A stretch of 64,000 nucleotides of DNA, from NCBI RefSeq assembly GCF_020164955.1, contig NZ_JAIUHG010000011.1:107777-171776 (forward strand), in the 5' to 3' direction. Below the pieces are notes generated by a model. The model was not told the origin of the DNA, searched no databases, and worked only from the letters and a program-made list of their open reading frames with translations. Source of the DNA: Mesorhizobium sp. CA8 (GTDB taxonomy: Bacteria > Pseudomonadota > Alphaproteobacteria > Rhizobiales > Rhizobiaceae). The translations under genes and the position numbers were made by a program. Shown one piece after another: positions 49,701-58,710 of this stretch (the first letter of the stretch is position 1; the number at the start of each line of letters is the position of its first letter).

Positions 49701-49825
49701 CCCTACCTCCCCCTCGCTGGGGGAGGTCGCGGCGAAGCCGCGGGTGGGGGTGGTTGGCGCCAACGTCCATGCTGACCCCACCCCGACGCTACGCGTCGAC
49801 CCTCCCCACAAGGAGGAGGGTAAGG
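49701..49825. repeat. RIME-like hairpin cluster between binding-protein and ATPase genes
   Basis: Several small hairpins lie in a row: CTCCCCC/GGGGGAG around 49707-49726, CGCGGC-GAA-GCCGCG at 49729-49743, a GGGTGGGG/CCCCACCC pair, TTGGCGCCAA and CCTCC/GGAGG near 49801. The arrangement is that of rhizobial RIME elements. It fills the 179-base gap between the binding protein and its ATPase. Confidence 0.75.
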
Positions 49826-49829
49826 GAGC

Positions 49830-50987
49830 TCACCGTCCGCCGATGACGCCGATATAATCCGACACCCAGCGGTAATAGGGCACGCACTGGTCGTTCTGGC
49901 TGGCGCATTTCGACACCGGCGTTTTCCAGAACTTGATCTTGTCGAAATTCTCGTAGCCGTTGGTCTTGCAGCCTTCGTCGCCGAGCAGCTCGTTGCCCTT
50001 GCAGGCGGCGGGCACGACCGGCAGCGAGCCGAACCAGGCCGAGACGTCGCCCTGCACTTTCGGCGACAGGGAATGCTCGAGCCACATATAGGCGCAGTTC
50101 GGATGGGCGGCGTCGGCTTCCATCATGGTGGTGTCGGCCCAGCCGGTGACGCCCTCTTGCGGCACGGTCGAGGCGACCGGTTTCTTGGCGGCGACCAGGG
50201 TGTTCACCTGATAAGGCCACGAGCCGGAAGCGACCACGCCCTCGTTCTGGAAGTCGTCGACCTGGATCGCGGCATCGTGCCAGTAGCGGCCGACCAGCGT
50301 CCGCTGCGTGCGCAACAGATCGAGCGCCGCCTTGTACTGGTCCTCGTTGAGCTCGTAAGGATCCTTGATGCCGAGCTCCGGCTTGTGGAACATCAGATAG
50401 TTGGCGGCGTCGGCGATGTGGATCGGGCCGTCATAGGCCTGGACGCGGCCCTTGTTCGACTTGCCGTCGGGCAGCTTCATCTCCTCGAAGACGACATTCC
50501 AGCTCTTGGGCGCTTCCTTGAAGACGTCGGTGTTGTACATCAGGATGTTCGGGCCCCACTGATAGGGTACGCCGTAATGCACCTTGTCGACGGTGAACCA
50601 GGGCGCGTCCTTCAGGCGGTCGTCGACGGTCTTCCAGCTCGGGATGAGATCGGTGTTGATCGGCTGCACGCGCTTGCCGGCGACGAGGCGCAGCGAAGCA
50701 TCACCCGAAGCGGTGACGAGGTCGAAGCCGCCCTCGTTCATCAGCGAGACCATCTCGTCCGAGGTGTTGGCGGTCTTGACGTTGACCTTGCAGCCGCTTT
50801 CCTTCTCGAAAGCCGTCACCCAGTCGTAGTTCTTGTCGGTCTCGCCGCGCTCGATATAGCCGGGCCAGGCAACGATGTTGACCTCGCCCTCGCCCTTGCC
50901 GAGCTCCTTGACCTGGGCGATGGCCTGACCCGAGAAGGTCAGCGCAACCGTCAACGCCGTGCATGACTTCAGGAATGCATTCATCAT
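49830..50987 (-). CDS. Putrescine/spermidine-type ABC transporter substrate-binding protein (PotD/YdcS-like)
   Basis: A 385-residue SBP_bac_8-type periplasmic protein. Residues 1-24 are a signal peptide ending GQAIA. The mature chain has GEVNIVAWPGYIERGETD, TANTSDEMVSLMNEGGFDLV and VHYGVPYQWGPNILMYNTDV, all close to YdcS of E. coli. It heads the transport operon and should bind putrescine or a related polyamine. ATG 50987 has GGGAG upstream. A LysR gene lies 129 bases upstream in the same direction. Confidence 0.93.
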   Translation of the reverse strand: MMNAFLKSCTALTVALTFSGQAIAQVKELGKGEGEVNIVAWPGYIERGETDKNYDWVTAFEKESGCKVNVKTANTSDEMVSLMNEGGFDLVTASGDASLRLVAGKRVQPINTDLIPSWKTVDDRLKDAPWFTVDKVHYGVPYQWGPNILMYNTDVFKEAPKSWNVVFEEMKLPDGKSNKGRVQAYDGPIHIADAANYLMFHKPELGIKDPYELNEDQYKAALDLLRTQRTLVGRYWHDAAIQVDDFQNEGVVASGSWPYQVNTLVAAKKPVASTVPQEGVTGWADTTMMEADAAHPNCAYMWLEHSLSPKVQGDVSAWFGSLPVVPAACKGNELLGDEGCKTNGYENFDKIKFWKTPVSKCASQNDQCVPYYRWVSDYIGVIGGR

Positions 50988-51091
50988 CGATCTCCCATGC
51001 TAGGGGCAGCAGCGCTCTCAGGGCGCGGCTTTGTTCCCTGAGCGAAAGGTGCTTTGAAAAATCCGGTTTCGCAAATTCATTTATCAGAAGG

Positions 51092-51101
51092 CCGATATCG
51101 G
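51092..51101. promoter_or_regulatory. Short palindrome, possible LysR operator
   Basis: CCGATATCGG is a perfect ten-base palindrome, followed by a second half-site CCGATA at 51107-51112. It lies in the gap between the LysR gene and the binding-protein start, about 105 bases upstream of the latter, where a LysR activator would bind. Confidence 0.45.
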
Positions 51102-51116
51102 TTTTTCCGATAGATA

Positions 51117-52028
51117 TCAAAGCCGCTGCCGCGCCATTCGCTGCGATTGCGCAAGGCCGATGAAATCGCGCGCGGCCTGCGGCAGGCCGGAGCCGCGGCG
51201 CCAGACGGTGCCGACCTGGACGACCGGCAGCGAACCGGAAATGTCGCGCGATTCGATGCGGTCGCCTTCCAGAGACCAGGGCCGGTAGACAAGGTCGGGC
51301 AGCAGCGCCACACCGGCGCCGGTGGCGACCAGGCTGCGCACCGCTTCCACCGAACGCGTACGGAAGGCGACATGCGGCCGGGCGCCGATCGCCGACAGCA
51401 GCTTGCCGGTGTTCTCCTCGATCTCGTCGACGGTGAGCATGATCAGCGGTTCGGAGGCGATATCGCCGATCGAGATAATGTCGGCGCTGACGAGCCGGTG
51501 GCTGAGCGGGATCCACAGCCTGTAGGCCGAGACTTCCAGGATCTCCGACTGCAGTGCGGTGCGGTCGCGCAAGTTGGACGTGACCATGACGGCGATGTCC
51601 AGCTTGCCGCCGACCAGAAGGTGCTCGAGATAGTCGCCATTGTCCTCGATGGCGGAGACCTCGACGCCGGGATAGGCGCGGCGGTAGCGGGCGAGCAGAT
51701 CGGACAGAACATAGCCGGCGACCAGCGAGGTGACGCCGAGCTGCAGCCGCCCGCCGGCGGCGGCCTGCTCGCTGGAGAAAGACCGGCGCGCATCCGACAC
51801 ATCGGCCAGGATCTTGGTCGCGTGGCGCAGGAACTGGTGGCCCTTGTGGGTGATGTTGAGGCCGCGTGGGTGGCGCTCGAAGAGCTCGACGCCGAGGTCG
51901 CTCTCCAATTCCTTGATCGCCTCGGTGACCGAGGACTGGGAAATCGACAGGTTCTGCGCGGCGCCCGAGACAGTGCCCTGCTCGGCGACGGCGACGAAAA
52001 ACTGCAATTGGCGGATGGTGAAGGCCAT
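51117..52028 (-). CDS. LysR family transcriptional regulator
   Basis: A 303-residue LysR protein: winged helix FTIRQLQFFVAVAEQGTVSG and AAQNLSISQSSVTEAIKELE, then an effector domain beginning RLQLGVTSLVAGYVLSDLLA. ATG 52028 fits the usual LysR N-terminus; GTG 52043 is in frame but no good ribosome site supports either. It probably regulates the polyamine uptake/oxidation operon immediately downstream; in E. coli the regulator of ydcSTUVW is a MocR protein instead. Confidence 0.9.
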   Translation of the reverse strand: MAFTIRQLQFFVAVAEQGTVSGAAQNLSISQSSVTEAIKELESDLGVELFERHPRGLNITHKGHQFLRHATKILADVSDARRSFSSEQAAAGGRLQLGVTSLVAGYVLSDLLARYRRAYPGVEVSAIEDNGDYLEHLLVGGKLDIAVMVTSNLRDRTALQSEILEVSAYRLWIPLSHRLVSADIISIGDIASEPLIMLTVDEIEENTGKLLSAIGARPHVAFRTRSVEAVRSLVATGAGVALLPDLVYRPWSLEGDRIESRDISGSLPVVQVGTVWRRGSGLPQAARDFIGLAQSQRMARQRL

Positions 52029-52097
52029 GGCCGGACTAAACACCGGCCAATGCGGTGCTGTGAAGTGAGCAAGTGCAAACTTGACGACTTCCGATTC

Positions 52098-52114
52098 GTA
52101 ACTAACTAAGTTAC
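52098..52114. promoter_or_regulatory. Operator-like inverted repeat abutting the Rrf2 start
   Basis: GTAACT-AACTA-AGTTAC is a perfect 6-5-6 repeat that ends exactly one base before the ATG of the Rrf2 gene. There is no room for a ribosome binding site, so the message may be leaderless, and a bound Rrf2 dimer would block its own promoter. Confidence 0.7.
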
Positions 52115-52564
52115 ATGAGACGCAACAGCCGATTGTCCTCGACTCTGCATATCCTGGTCCACATGGCCGACGCGCCGGACCGGGCGCTGACCTCCGAAGA
52201 GCTTGCCGGCTTCATCCACACCAATCCGGTGGTGGTGCGCCGCACCATCGCCGGGCTGCGCGAGGCCGGCATCGTCACCTCGTCGCGCGGCCATGGCGGG
52301 GGATGGCAGCTCGGCCGCGCGCCGGACAGGATTTCGCTGGCCGAGATCAGCGCCGCGCTCGGCGAGACGCTTTTGCCCTTCAGCACCGAGCCGGAAAGCC
52401 CCGGATGCCTGGTCGAGCAGGCGGTGATCGCTGTGCTCGACGATTTTCGCCTGGAGGCGGAAAGGCTGCTCGCCGAAAGGCTAAGCCATATCACGCTGGC
52501 CGACCTGACGGCCGATTTCCGCCGCCGTTATGACCTGATTGGAGTATCCAGCCATGCAGTATGA
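52115..52564 (+). CDS. Rrf2 family transcriptional regulator
   Basis: A 149-residue Rrf2 protein (RLSSTLHILVHMADAPDRAL, HTNPVVVRRTIAGLREAGIV, SRGHGGGWQLGRAPDRISLA). It has only one cysteine in the ligand region (SPGCLVE), so it cannot bind an iron-sulfur cluster like IscR or NsrR and is closer to the YwnA/CymR redox or metabolite group. It overlaps the downstream flavoprotein gene by 11 bases and starts right after a palindrome that is its likely operator. Confidence 0.9.
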   Translation: MRRNSRLSSTLHILVHMADAPDRALTSEELAGFIHTNPVVVRRTIAGLREAGIVTSSRGHGGGWQLGRAPDRISLAEISAALGETLLPFSTEPESPGCLVEQAVIAVLDDFRLEAERLLAERLSHITLADLTADFRRRYDLIGVSSHAV

Positions 52565-53450
52565 TGTCATCGTCGTCGGCTGCAGCTTTGCCGGCCTCTC
52601 CGCCGCCATGTATGCGGCGCGGGGCCGACGCAAGGTGCTGGTGATCGATGCCGGGCAGCCGCGGAACCGCTTCGCTGAACGTTCGCATGGATTCTTCGGC
52701 CATGACGGACGGGCGCCGGCGGAAATTCTCGGCGAGGCCAAGGCACAGCTGCTCGCCTATCCCGCCGTCACGGTGATCGAGGGCCGCGCCGAGCGAGCCG
52801 CAATCGCCGGCGCCGGCTTCGAGGTTGAGATAGACAATGGCGAGGGTTTCGGCGCGACGCGGCTGGTGCTCGCCACCGGCGTCCGGGACATCCTCTCGGA
52901 CGTGCCCGGGCTGGCCGCGCACTGGGGCAAGACGGTGCTGCATTGCCCCTATTGCCACGGCTACGAGGTGGCCGGCGGGCCGCTCGGCGTGCTGGCGACC
53001 GGACCGATGTCGCTGCACCAGGCAGAACTGAACTCTGACTGGGGCGATGTCACGCTGTTCGCCGACGGGCTGTTCGAACCGGACGCTGACCAGGCGCGGA
53101 TATTGGAGAAGCGCAACATCCGGTTCGAGCTCACCAAGGTGAGCGAAGTGCAGGACGACAGGTCCGGCGGTCTGGTCGTCAGGCTGGACGGGAATCGCAG
53201 TGCAAGCGTGCGGGCGCTGTTCACCGCGCCGCGCAACGTGATGGCAAGCCCGCTCGCCGAGCAGCTTGGCTGCGCCTTCAACGAAGGTCCGCTCGGCCGG
53301 GCGATCGTCGTGAACGACAAGCAGCAGACGTCGGTGCCCGGCATCTTCGCGGCCGGAGACGCCGCGCGCCTGATGCACAATATCGCCTTCGCGGTATCCG
53401 GCGGCGCGATGGCCGGGGTTGCGGCGCACCAGTCGCTGGTGTTCGGGTAG
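52554..53450 (+). CDS. FAD/NAD(P) oxidoreductase, thioredoxin reductase-like
   Basis: A 298-residue low-molecular-weight thioredoxin-reductase-type protein: N-terminal dinucleotide site VIVVGCSFAGLSAAMYAARG, redox disulfide HCPYCHGYE (Cys 131 and 134), and C-terminal FAD motif PGIFAAGDAARLM. The second NADPH GxGxxA motif appears degraded (VLATGPMS), so the cofactor partner is uncertain; similar proteins act in dithiol formation or use ferredoxin. GGAG precedes ATG 52554. Co-transcribed with and likely controlled by the Rrf2 regulator. Confidence 0.88.
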   Translation: MQYDVIVVGCSFAGLSAAMYAARGRRKVLVIDAGQPRNRFAERSHGFFGHDGRAPAEILGEAKAQLLAYPAVTVIEGRAERAAIAGAGFEVEIDNGEGFGATRLVLATGVRDILSDVPGLAAHWGKTVLHCPYCHGYEVAGGPLGVLATGPMSLHQAELNSDWGDVTLFADGLFEPDADQARILEKRNIRFELTKVSEVQDDRSGGLVVRLDGNRSASVRALFTAPRNVMASPLAEQLGCAFNEGPLGRAIVVNDKQQTSVPGIFAAGDAARLMHNIAFAVSGGAMAGVAAHQSLVFG

Positions 53451-53473
53451 TTGCTTCCCGTCCCCCGGCAGGG

Positions 53474-54238
<765 letters not shown>

Positions 54239-54343
54239 CGGGGCGTCCGGGAATTTTGACCGAATTTAAGGCTTTGGCAACGCTTTGAAAGGAGTCGCTT
54301 ATGTTTTCGGGCAAAACACCCAAAAAAGGTCACAGCTTTTGGA

Positions 54344-54372
54344 TTGACAGCGCTGCCACGCTGGCATGACAT
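54344..54372 (+). promoter_or_regulatory. Candidate promoter with palindrome in the spacer
   Basis: TTGACA (54344-54349), 17 bases, then TGACAT (54367-54372), a weak -10. The spacer contains TGCCA-CGC-TGGCA (54354-54366), a perfect repeat well placed for a repressor, perhaps the DeoR protein. It would start RNA just before the structured leader. Confidence 0.5.
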
Positions 54373-54379
54373 TGACCTT

Positions 54380-54573
54380 GTGACAGGCTCGGAACTGCCG
54401 CGGGAGGGTGATGGCAGAGCCGCAACCTAGTGACCAGATCGCCTGGAACCAGCCGGGCGCGAGCTTTTATCGAATCCGCGGGGGCGGATGCCGGGATATC
54501 ATACCTGGCCAAGGGGCTCGTCGGTGCGGTGCGGGATACCGATCCTGGCGTCTCGCACCGACGAGGCTTTTTT
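54380..54573 (+). ncRNA. Candidate structured leader RNA or sRNA ending in an intrinsic terminator
   Basis: From the candidate promoter to 54573 the sequence can fold throughout: GGCTC/GAGCC and CTGCC/GGCAG near 54386-54416, a hairpin GCCGGG-CCTGGC (54490-54509), and a strong terminator CTCGTCGGTGCG/CGCACCGACGAG (54517-54565) followed by six T. An 18-base motif CGGGATAYCnnnnCCTGGC-type occurs twice (54492-54509, 54532-54549). I recognise no known riboswitch class. It lies 52 bases before the choline-kinase-like gene, so attenuation control is likely; an independent sRNA is possible. Confidence 0.6.
54517..54573 (+). terminator. Intrinsic terminator (attenuator) before the kinase gene
   Basis: A perfect 12-pair stem, CTCGTCGGTGCG with CGCACCGACGAG, 25-base loop and six T at 54568-54573. 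Its position within the 5' region of an operon is that of an attenuator. An alternative pairing of GCTCG (54516-54520) with the upstream CGAGC near 54460 would open it. Confidence 0.85.
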
Positions 54574-54625
54574 ATTTCGTTCCATCGTCGTTGTCAGCGG
54601 GGCCAGTTGAGGCCGGAGCGAAGCT

Positions 54626-55510
54626 GTGAGTGCCGAAGACCGCATCCGCGCCTTGCCGTGCTGGAAAGGCGGCATCGAGATCGAGCCGCTGCCGGGCGGC
54701 CTCAGCAACGCCAATTATGTCGTCACGGATGCGGCCGGGCGGCATGTCGTGCGCTTCGGCCAGGACTTCCCGTTCCACCATGTCTTTCGCGAGCGCGAGG
54801 TGATGACGGCGCGGGCGGCGCATGCGGCGGGCTTCGCGCCGGCCGTGCACTATGCCGAGCCCGGCATCCTGGTGACGGAATTCCTCGGCGCCAGGACCTT
54901 CCTTGCTGAAGACGTGCGGACCAATCTCGGCCGCGTGGCGGCGCTGCTGCGCGGCTTTCATCGCGAGATGCCGAAGCATGTCTCCGGCGCCGGCTTCATG
55001 TTCTGGGTGTTCCACGTCATTCGCGACTATGCACGCACGCTGGAGGAGGGCGGCAGCCGCAAGAAGAGTGAGCTGCCACACTATCTGGCCTTGGCCGACG
55101 AGCTCGAGCGGGCGCAGAAGCTGCTGCCGATCGTCTTCGGCCACAACGATCTTTTGCCGGCCAATATCCTCGACGACGGCAAGCGGCTGTGGCTGATCGA
55201 TTTCGAATATGCCGGCTTCAACACCGCGATGTTCGATCTTGCCGGCGCCGCCTCCAATGCCGGCCTGAGCGATGATGAATCCTTCGCCTTCATGACAGCC
55301 TATTTCATGAAGGAGCCGGACGGCGAAATCCGCCGCTCGCATGCCGCCATGCAATGCGCCTCGCTGCTGCGCGAAGCGATGTGGAGCATGGTTTCCGAGC
55401 TTTATCTCGACGCGCCCGGCATCGACTATGTCGCCTATACCGAGGAAAACCTCGTCCGGCTCGACGCGGCGCTGGAGAACTACCGGACGAAATACGGGAC
55501 CAAGTCATGA
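54626..55510 (+). CDS. Choline kinase-like phosphotransferase (APH/LicA family)
   Basis: A 294-residue small-molecule kinase. The N-lobe has LPGGLSNANYVVTDAAGRHV; the catalytic loop is FGHNDLLPANIL and the metal motif LWLIDFEYAGFNTAMFDLA, typical of choline/ethanolamine kinases and bacterial LicA. It should phosphorylate an amino alcohol. GTG 54626 has CGGAG upstream. Its stop overlaps the dehydrogenase start (ATGA). It follows a leader with an intrinsic terminator. Confidence 0.85.
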   Translation: MSAEDRIRALPCWKGGIEIEPLPGGLSNANYVVTDAAGRHVVRFGQDFPFHHVFREREVMTARAAHAAGFAPAVHYAEPGILVTEFLGARTFLAEDVRTNLGRVAALLRGFHREMPKHVSGAGFMFWVFHVIRDYARTLEEGGSRKKSELPHYLALADELERAQKLLPIVFGHNDLLPANILDDGKRLWLIDFEYAGFNTAMFDLAGAASNAGLSDDESFAFMTAYFMKEPDGEIRRSHAAMQCASLLREAMWSMVSELYLDAPGIDYVAYTEENLVRLDAALENYRTKYGTKS

Positions 55511-57960
55511 CCTTGCCCAGCCATGCCGAAATCGTCGTCATCGGCGGCGGCATCATCGGCTGTTCCACAGCCTATCATCTGGCGCGCGACCACAAGGCCG
55601 ATGTGGTGCTGCTCGAGCAGGGCAAGCTGACTTCCGGCTCGACCTGGCACGCCGCCGGGCTTGTCGGGCAGTTGCGCTCGTCGGCCTCGATCACGCGCGT
55701 GCTCAAATATTCGGTCGAGCTCTACAAGGGTCTTGAGGCCGAGACAGGCCTGGCGACCGGGTGGAAGATGACCGGCTGCCTGCGGCTGGCGACGAACGCC
55801 GACCGCTGGACCGAGTTCAAGCGGCTGGCGACCACGGCCAAAAGCTTCGGCATGGACATGCAGCTTCTGTCGCCGGCGGAGGTGAAGCGAATGTGGCCGC
55901 TAATGGAGACCAGCGACCTGGTCGGCGCCTCGTGGCTGCCGACCGACGGGCAGGCAAGCCCCTCAGACATTGCCCAGTCGCTCGCCAAGGGCGCGCGCCT
56001 GCATGGCGCAAAACTGTTCGAGGACGTGCGCGTCACCGGCTTCACGATGAAGGACGGCCGCATCACGGTGGTGAAGACTTCGAAAGGCGACATCGCCTGC
56101 GAGAAGGTGGTGAACTGCGCCGGGCAATGGGCGCGGCAGGTCGGCGCGATGGCAGGCATCAACGTGCCGCTGCAGCCGGTCAAGCACCAATACATCATCA
56201 CCGAGAAGATCGAAGGGCTTGCCAACGACGCGCCGACGATCCGCGACCCCGACCGCCGCACCTATTTCAAGGAGGAGGTCGGCGGGCTGGTGATGGGCGG
56301 CTATGAGCCGAACCCGCAGGCCTGGGCAACCGGACTTCCCGGCGGCGACGTCCCGAACGACTGGGAGTTCCGCCTGTTCGACGACGACTACGATCATTTC
56401 GAGCAGCACATGACGCAGGCGATCGCGCGAGTTCCAGCTCTGCAAACCGCCGGCGTCAAGCAGATGATCAATGGACCGGAAAGTTTCACGCCAGACGGCA
56501 ATTTCATCCTCGGCGTGGCGCCGGAATGTTCCAACATGTTCGTCGGCGCAGGCTTCAACGCCTTCGGCATCGCGTCTGGCGGCGGCGCCGGCTGGGTGCT
56601 CGCGCAATGGGTGGTCGACGGCGAGGCCCCGCTCGACCTCTGGGTTGTCGACATAAGGCGTTTTTCTAGCCTGCATCGCGACCGCGACTGGGTCCGCGAC
56701 CGCACGCTCGAAGCCTATGGCAAGCATTACACGATCGGCTTCCCGCATGAGGAATATCTGTCCGGGCGGCCGCGCATCGTCTCGCCGCTCTATGAGCGGC
56801 TGAAGGCGCATCGCGCCGTGTTCGGTTCCAAGCTCGGCTGGGAACGGCCGAACTGGTTCGCACCGGATGGCGCAGCCGCCGAGGACGTTTATTCGATGGG
56901 CCGCCAGAACTGGTTCGGCCCGGTCGGCGACGAGCACCGTCATGTGCGCGAGAAGGTGGGCATTTTTGACCAGTCCTCCTTCGCCAAATACGAGCTGACC
57001 GGCAGCGATGCGCTGAAGGCGCTCGATTGGGTCTGCGCCAACGACGTCAACAAGCCGGTCGGCCGGCTGACCTACACGCAGCTTCTCAACACGCGCGGCG
57101 GCATCGAGGCGGACCTCACCGTGTCGCGGCTTGGCGAGGACCGCTTCTACATCGTGACCGGCACCGGCTTCCGCACGCATGACCTGTCCTGGATCCGCGA
57201 CCATATCGGCTCCGGCCTCGACGCCAGGCTGACCGACGTCACCGAGGATTTCGGCACGCTGTCGCTGATGGGACCGCGCGCCCGCGGCGTGCTCTCGGCG
57301 GTGACGGAGGCCGACGTCTCGAATGCCGCCTTCCCCTTCGGCCATGCGCGCGAAATCCAGATTGCCGGCCATAGCGTGAAGGCGCTGCGCGTCACCTATG
57401 TCGGCGAGCTCGGCTGGGAGCTGCATGTGCCGATCGCGGCTACCGGTGAGGTTTTCGATGCGCTGATGGCGGGAGGTAAGGCGCATGGCATCCGCCCGGT
57501 CGGCTACCGGGCGCTGGAGTCGCTCAGGCTGGAAAAGGGCTATCGCGCCTGGGGTTCCGACATCACGCCGAACGACACGCCCCTTGAAGCGGGGCTTGGC
57601 TGGGCGGTAAAGCTTCGCAGGAACACCGACTTTGTCGGGCGGAGCGCGCTGGAGAAAGCGGCCGGCAAGGCGCCGGCGAAACGCTTTGCCGGCTTCACGG
57701 TGGACGAGCCGGGGATCGTGCTGGTCGGGCGCGAGACGATCCTGCGCAATGGCGAGCCCGTCGGCTATCTGACTAGCGGCGGCTACGGCTACACGGTGGA
57801 GAAGAACATCGGCTACGGCTATGTGCGCAATGCCGACGGCGTCAGCGACGAGTTCCTCGCCTCAGGCGACTATGAGCTGGTGGTGGCGATGGAACGCACG
57901 CCGGCAAAAATCCATCTCGAGCCGCTGTACGATCCGGCCGGGACGAAGATAAAGGCCTGA
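55507..57960 (+). CDS. FAD-dependent dimethylglycine/sarcosine dehydrogenase-like protein with GcvT domain
   Basis: An 817-residue protein. Residues 5-390 are a DAO-type FAD domain (IVVIGGGIIGCSTAYHLA); SGSTWHAAGLVGQLR has His 48 at the position that binds FAD covalently in mammalian dimethylglycine dehydrogenase. An FAO_M segment follows, then GcvT (about 430-700; RGGIEADLTVSRLGEDRFYI) and GcvT C-terminal barrel domains (about 710-810). It likely oxidises an N-methyl group and hands the carbon to tetrahydrofolate. Coupled by ATGA overlap to the choline-kinase-like gene. Confidence 0.9.
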   Translation: MTLPSHAEIVVIGGGIIGCSTAYHLARDHKADVVLLEQGKLTSGSTWHAAGLVGQLRSSASITRVLKYSVELYKGLEAETGLATGWKMTGCLRLATNADRWTEFKRLATTAKSFGMDMQLLSPAEVKRMWPLMETSDLVGASWLPTDGQASPSDIAQSLAKGARLHGAKLFEDVRVTGFTMKDGRITVVKTSKGDIACEKVVNCAGQWARQVGAMAGINVPLQPVKHQYIITEKIEGLANDAPTIRDPDRRTYFKEEVGGLVMGGYEPNPQAWATGLPGGDVPNDWEFRLFDDDYDHFEQHMTQAIARVPALQTAGVKQMINGPESFTPDGNFILGVAPECSNMFVGAGFNAFGIASGGGAGWVLAQWVVDGEAPLDLWVVDIRRFSSLHRDRDWVRDRTLEAYGKHYTIGFPHEEYLSGRPRIVSPLYERLKAHRAVFGSKLGWERPNWFAPDGAAAEDVYSMGRQNWFGPVGDEHRHVREKVGIFDQSSFAKYELTGSDALKALDWVCANDVNKPVGRLTYTQLLNTRGGIEADLTVSRLGEDRFYIVTGTGFRTHDLSWIRDHIGSGLDARLTDVTEDFGTLSLMGPRARGVLSAVTEADVSNAAFPFGHAREIQIAGHSVKALRVTYVGELGWELHVPIAATGEVFDALMAGGKAHGIRPVGYRALESLRLEKGYRAWGSDITPNDTPLEAGLGWAVKLRRNTDFVGRSALEKAAGKAPAKRFAGFTVDEPGIVLVGRETILRNGEPVGYLTSGGYGYTVEKNIGYGYVRNADGVSDEFLASGDYELVVAMERTPAKIHLEPLYDPAGTKIKA

Positions 57961-57975
57961 TCCGCGCAGCGCAGG

Positions 57976-58608
57976 TCAGCCGACGCGTAGCGCCAGACAA
58001 CGGCTCGGCACGGGGTCACCCTCGCCGGGCATCGAGGCATAAGGCCGTGTCTCTTCGAGGCGGCTTATCGTGCCACGCGCTTCCAGCTCGGCGATCCGCC
58101 CGGCGAAACCGGCATCCCATAGCGTGTTCTTCACCGTCAGCACGATGACGCCGCCTCGGCGGCAGATGCGGATCAACTCGTCCAGGCCCTCGACCCCGAC
58201 ATGGCCAGAGGTGAAGACACCGGCCGAGACGATGCCGCCATAGGCGTCGTCGGCGAAGGGCAGAGCATCGCCCATCGCCAGGCGATGCAGCGCCGTATAG
58301 ACGCCCTTGGCGCCGGCCTTGTCCAGCATGCCTTGCGAGATGTCGAGTGCCTCGACCCTCGGATAGCCGGTGATGGCCAGCCATTCGCCGATCAGGCCGG
58401 TGCCGGCGCCGGCATCGAGCAAGGGTTCGGCGCCGCGCGGCAAATGGCGGGTAAGCAGCGCCAGGCAGATCGTCGGGTGGCGATAGCCGGCGGACGACAT
58501 GTCGGCGTCATAGGTCGCGGCCCAACTGTCATAGACCGCGGCCACTTCCTCCGGCCGCTTGGCGGCGTAGGCCGCGCTTAGCGCGTTGTTTTGCTTGCCG
58601 TCCGCCAT
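57976..58608 (-). CDS. Class I SAM-dependent methyltransferase (METTL27-like)
   Basis: A 210-residue methyltransferase. VAAVYDSWAATYDADMSSAG opens the fold; motif I is LLDAGAGTGLIGEWLAITGY, followed by EALDISQGMLDKA and GGIVSAGVFTSGHV. The chain resembles WBSCR27/METTL27-type proteins. GGGAG precedes ATG 58608. It is convergent with the dehydrogenase gene and divergent from the second kinase gene. The methyl acceptor is unknown; an amino-alcohol substrate would fit the neighbours. Confidence 0.86.
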   Translation of the reverse strand: MADGKQNNALSAAYAAKRPEEVAAVYDSWAATYDADMSSAGYRHPTICLALLTRHLPRGAEPLLDAGAGTGLIGEWLAITGYPRVEALDISQGMLDKAGAKGVYTALHRLAMGDALPFADDAYGGIVSAGVFTSGHVGVEGLDELIRICRRGGVIVLTVKNTLWDAGFAGRIAELEARGTISRLEETRPYASMPGEGDPVPSRCLALRVG

Positions 58609-58710
58609 TTCTGCTCCCGCCGCCGAATCGTACCAGCAATGGTAGCCAAGCGGCAAAAACTGTGGAACCGTTCCGCTATAAAACATCGTGTGATGGTAAA
58701 GGGGATGACG

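Noticed and set aside
54380..54573. Known riboswitch (TPP, glycine, SAM, SAH, guanidine, cobalamin, purine)
   Set aside because: None of their conserved cores could be recognised by eye, so I kept it as an unclassified leader.
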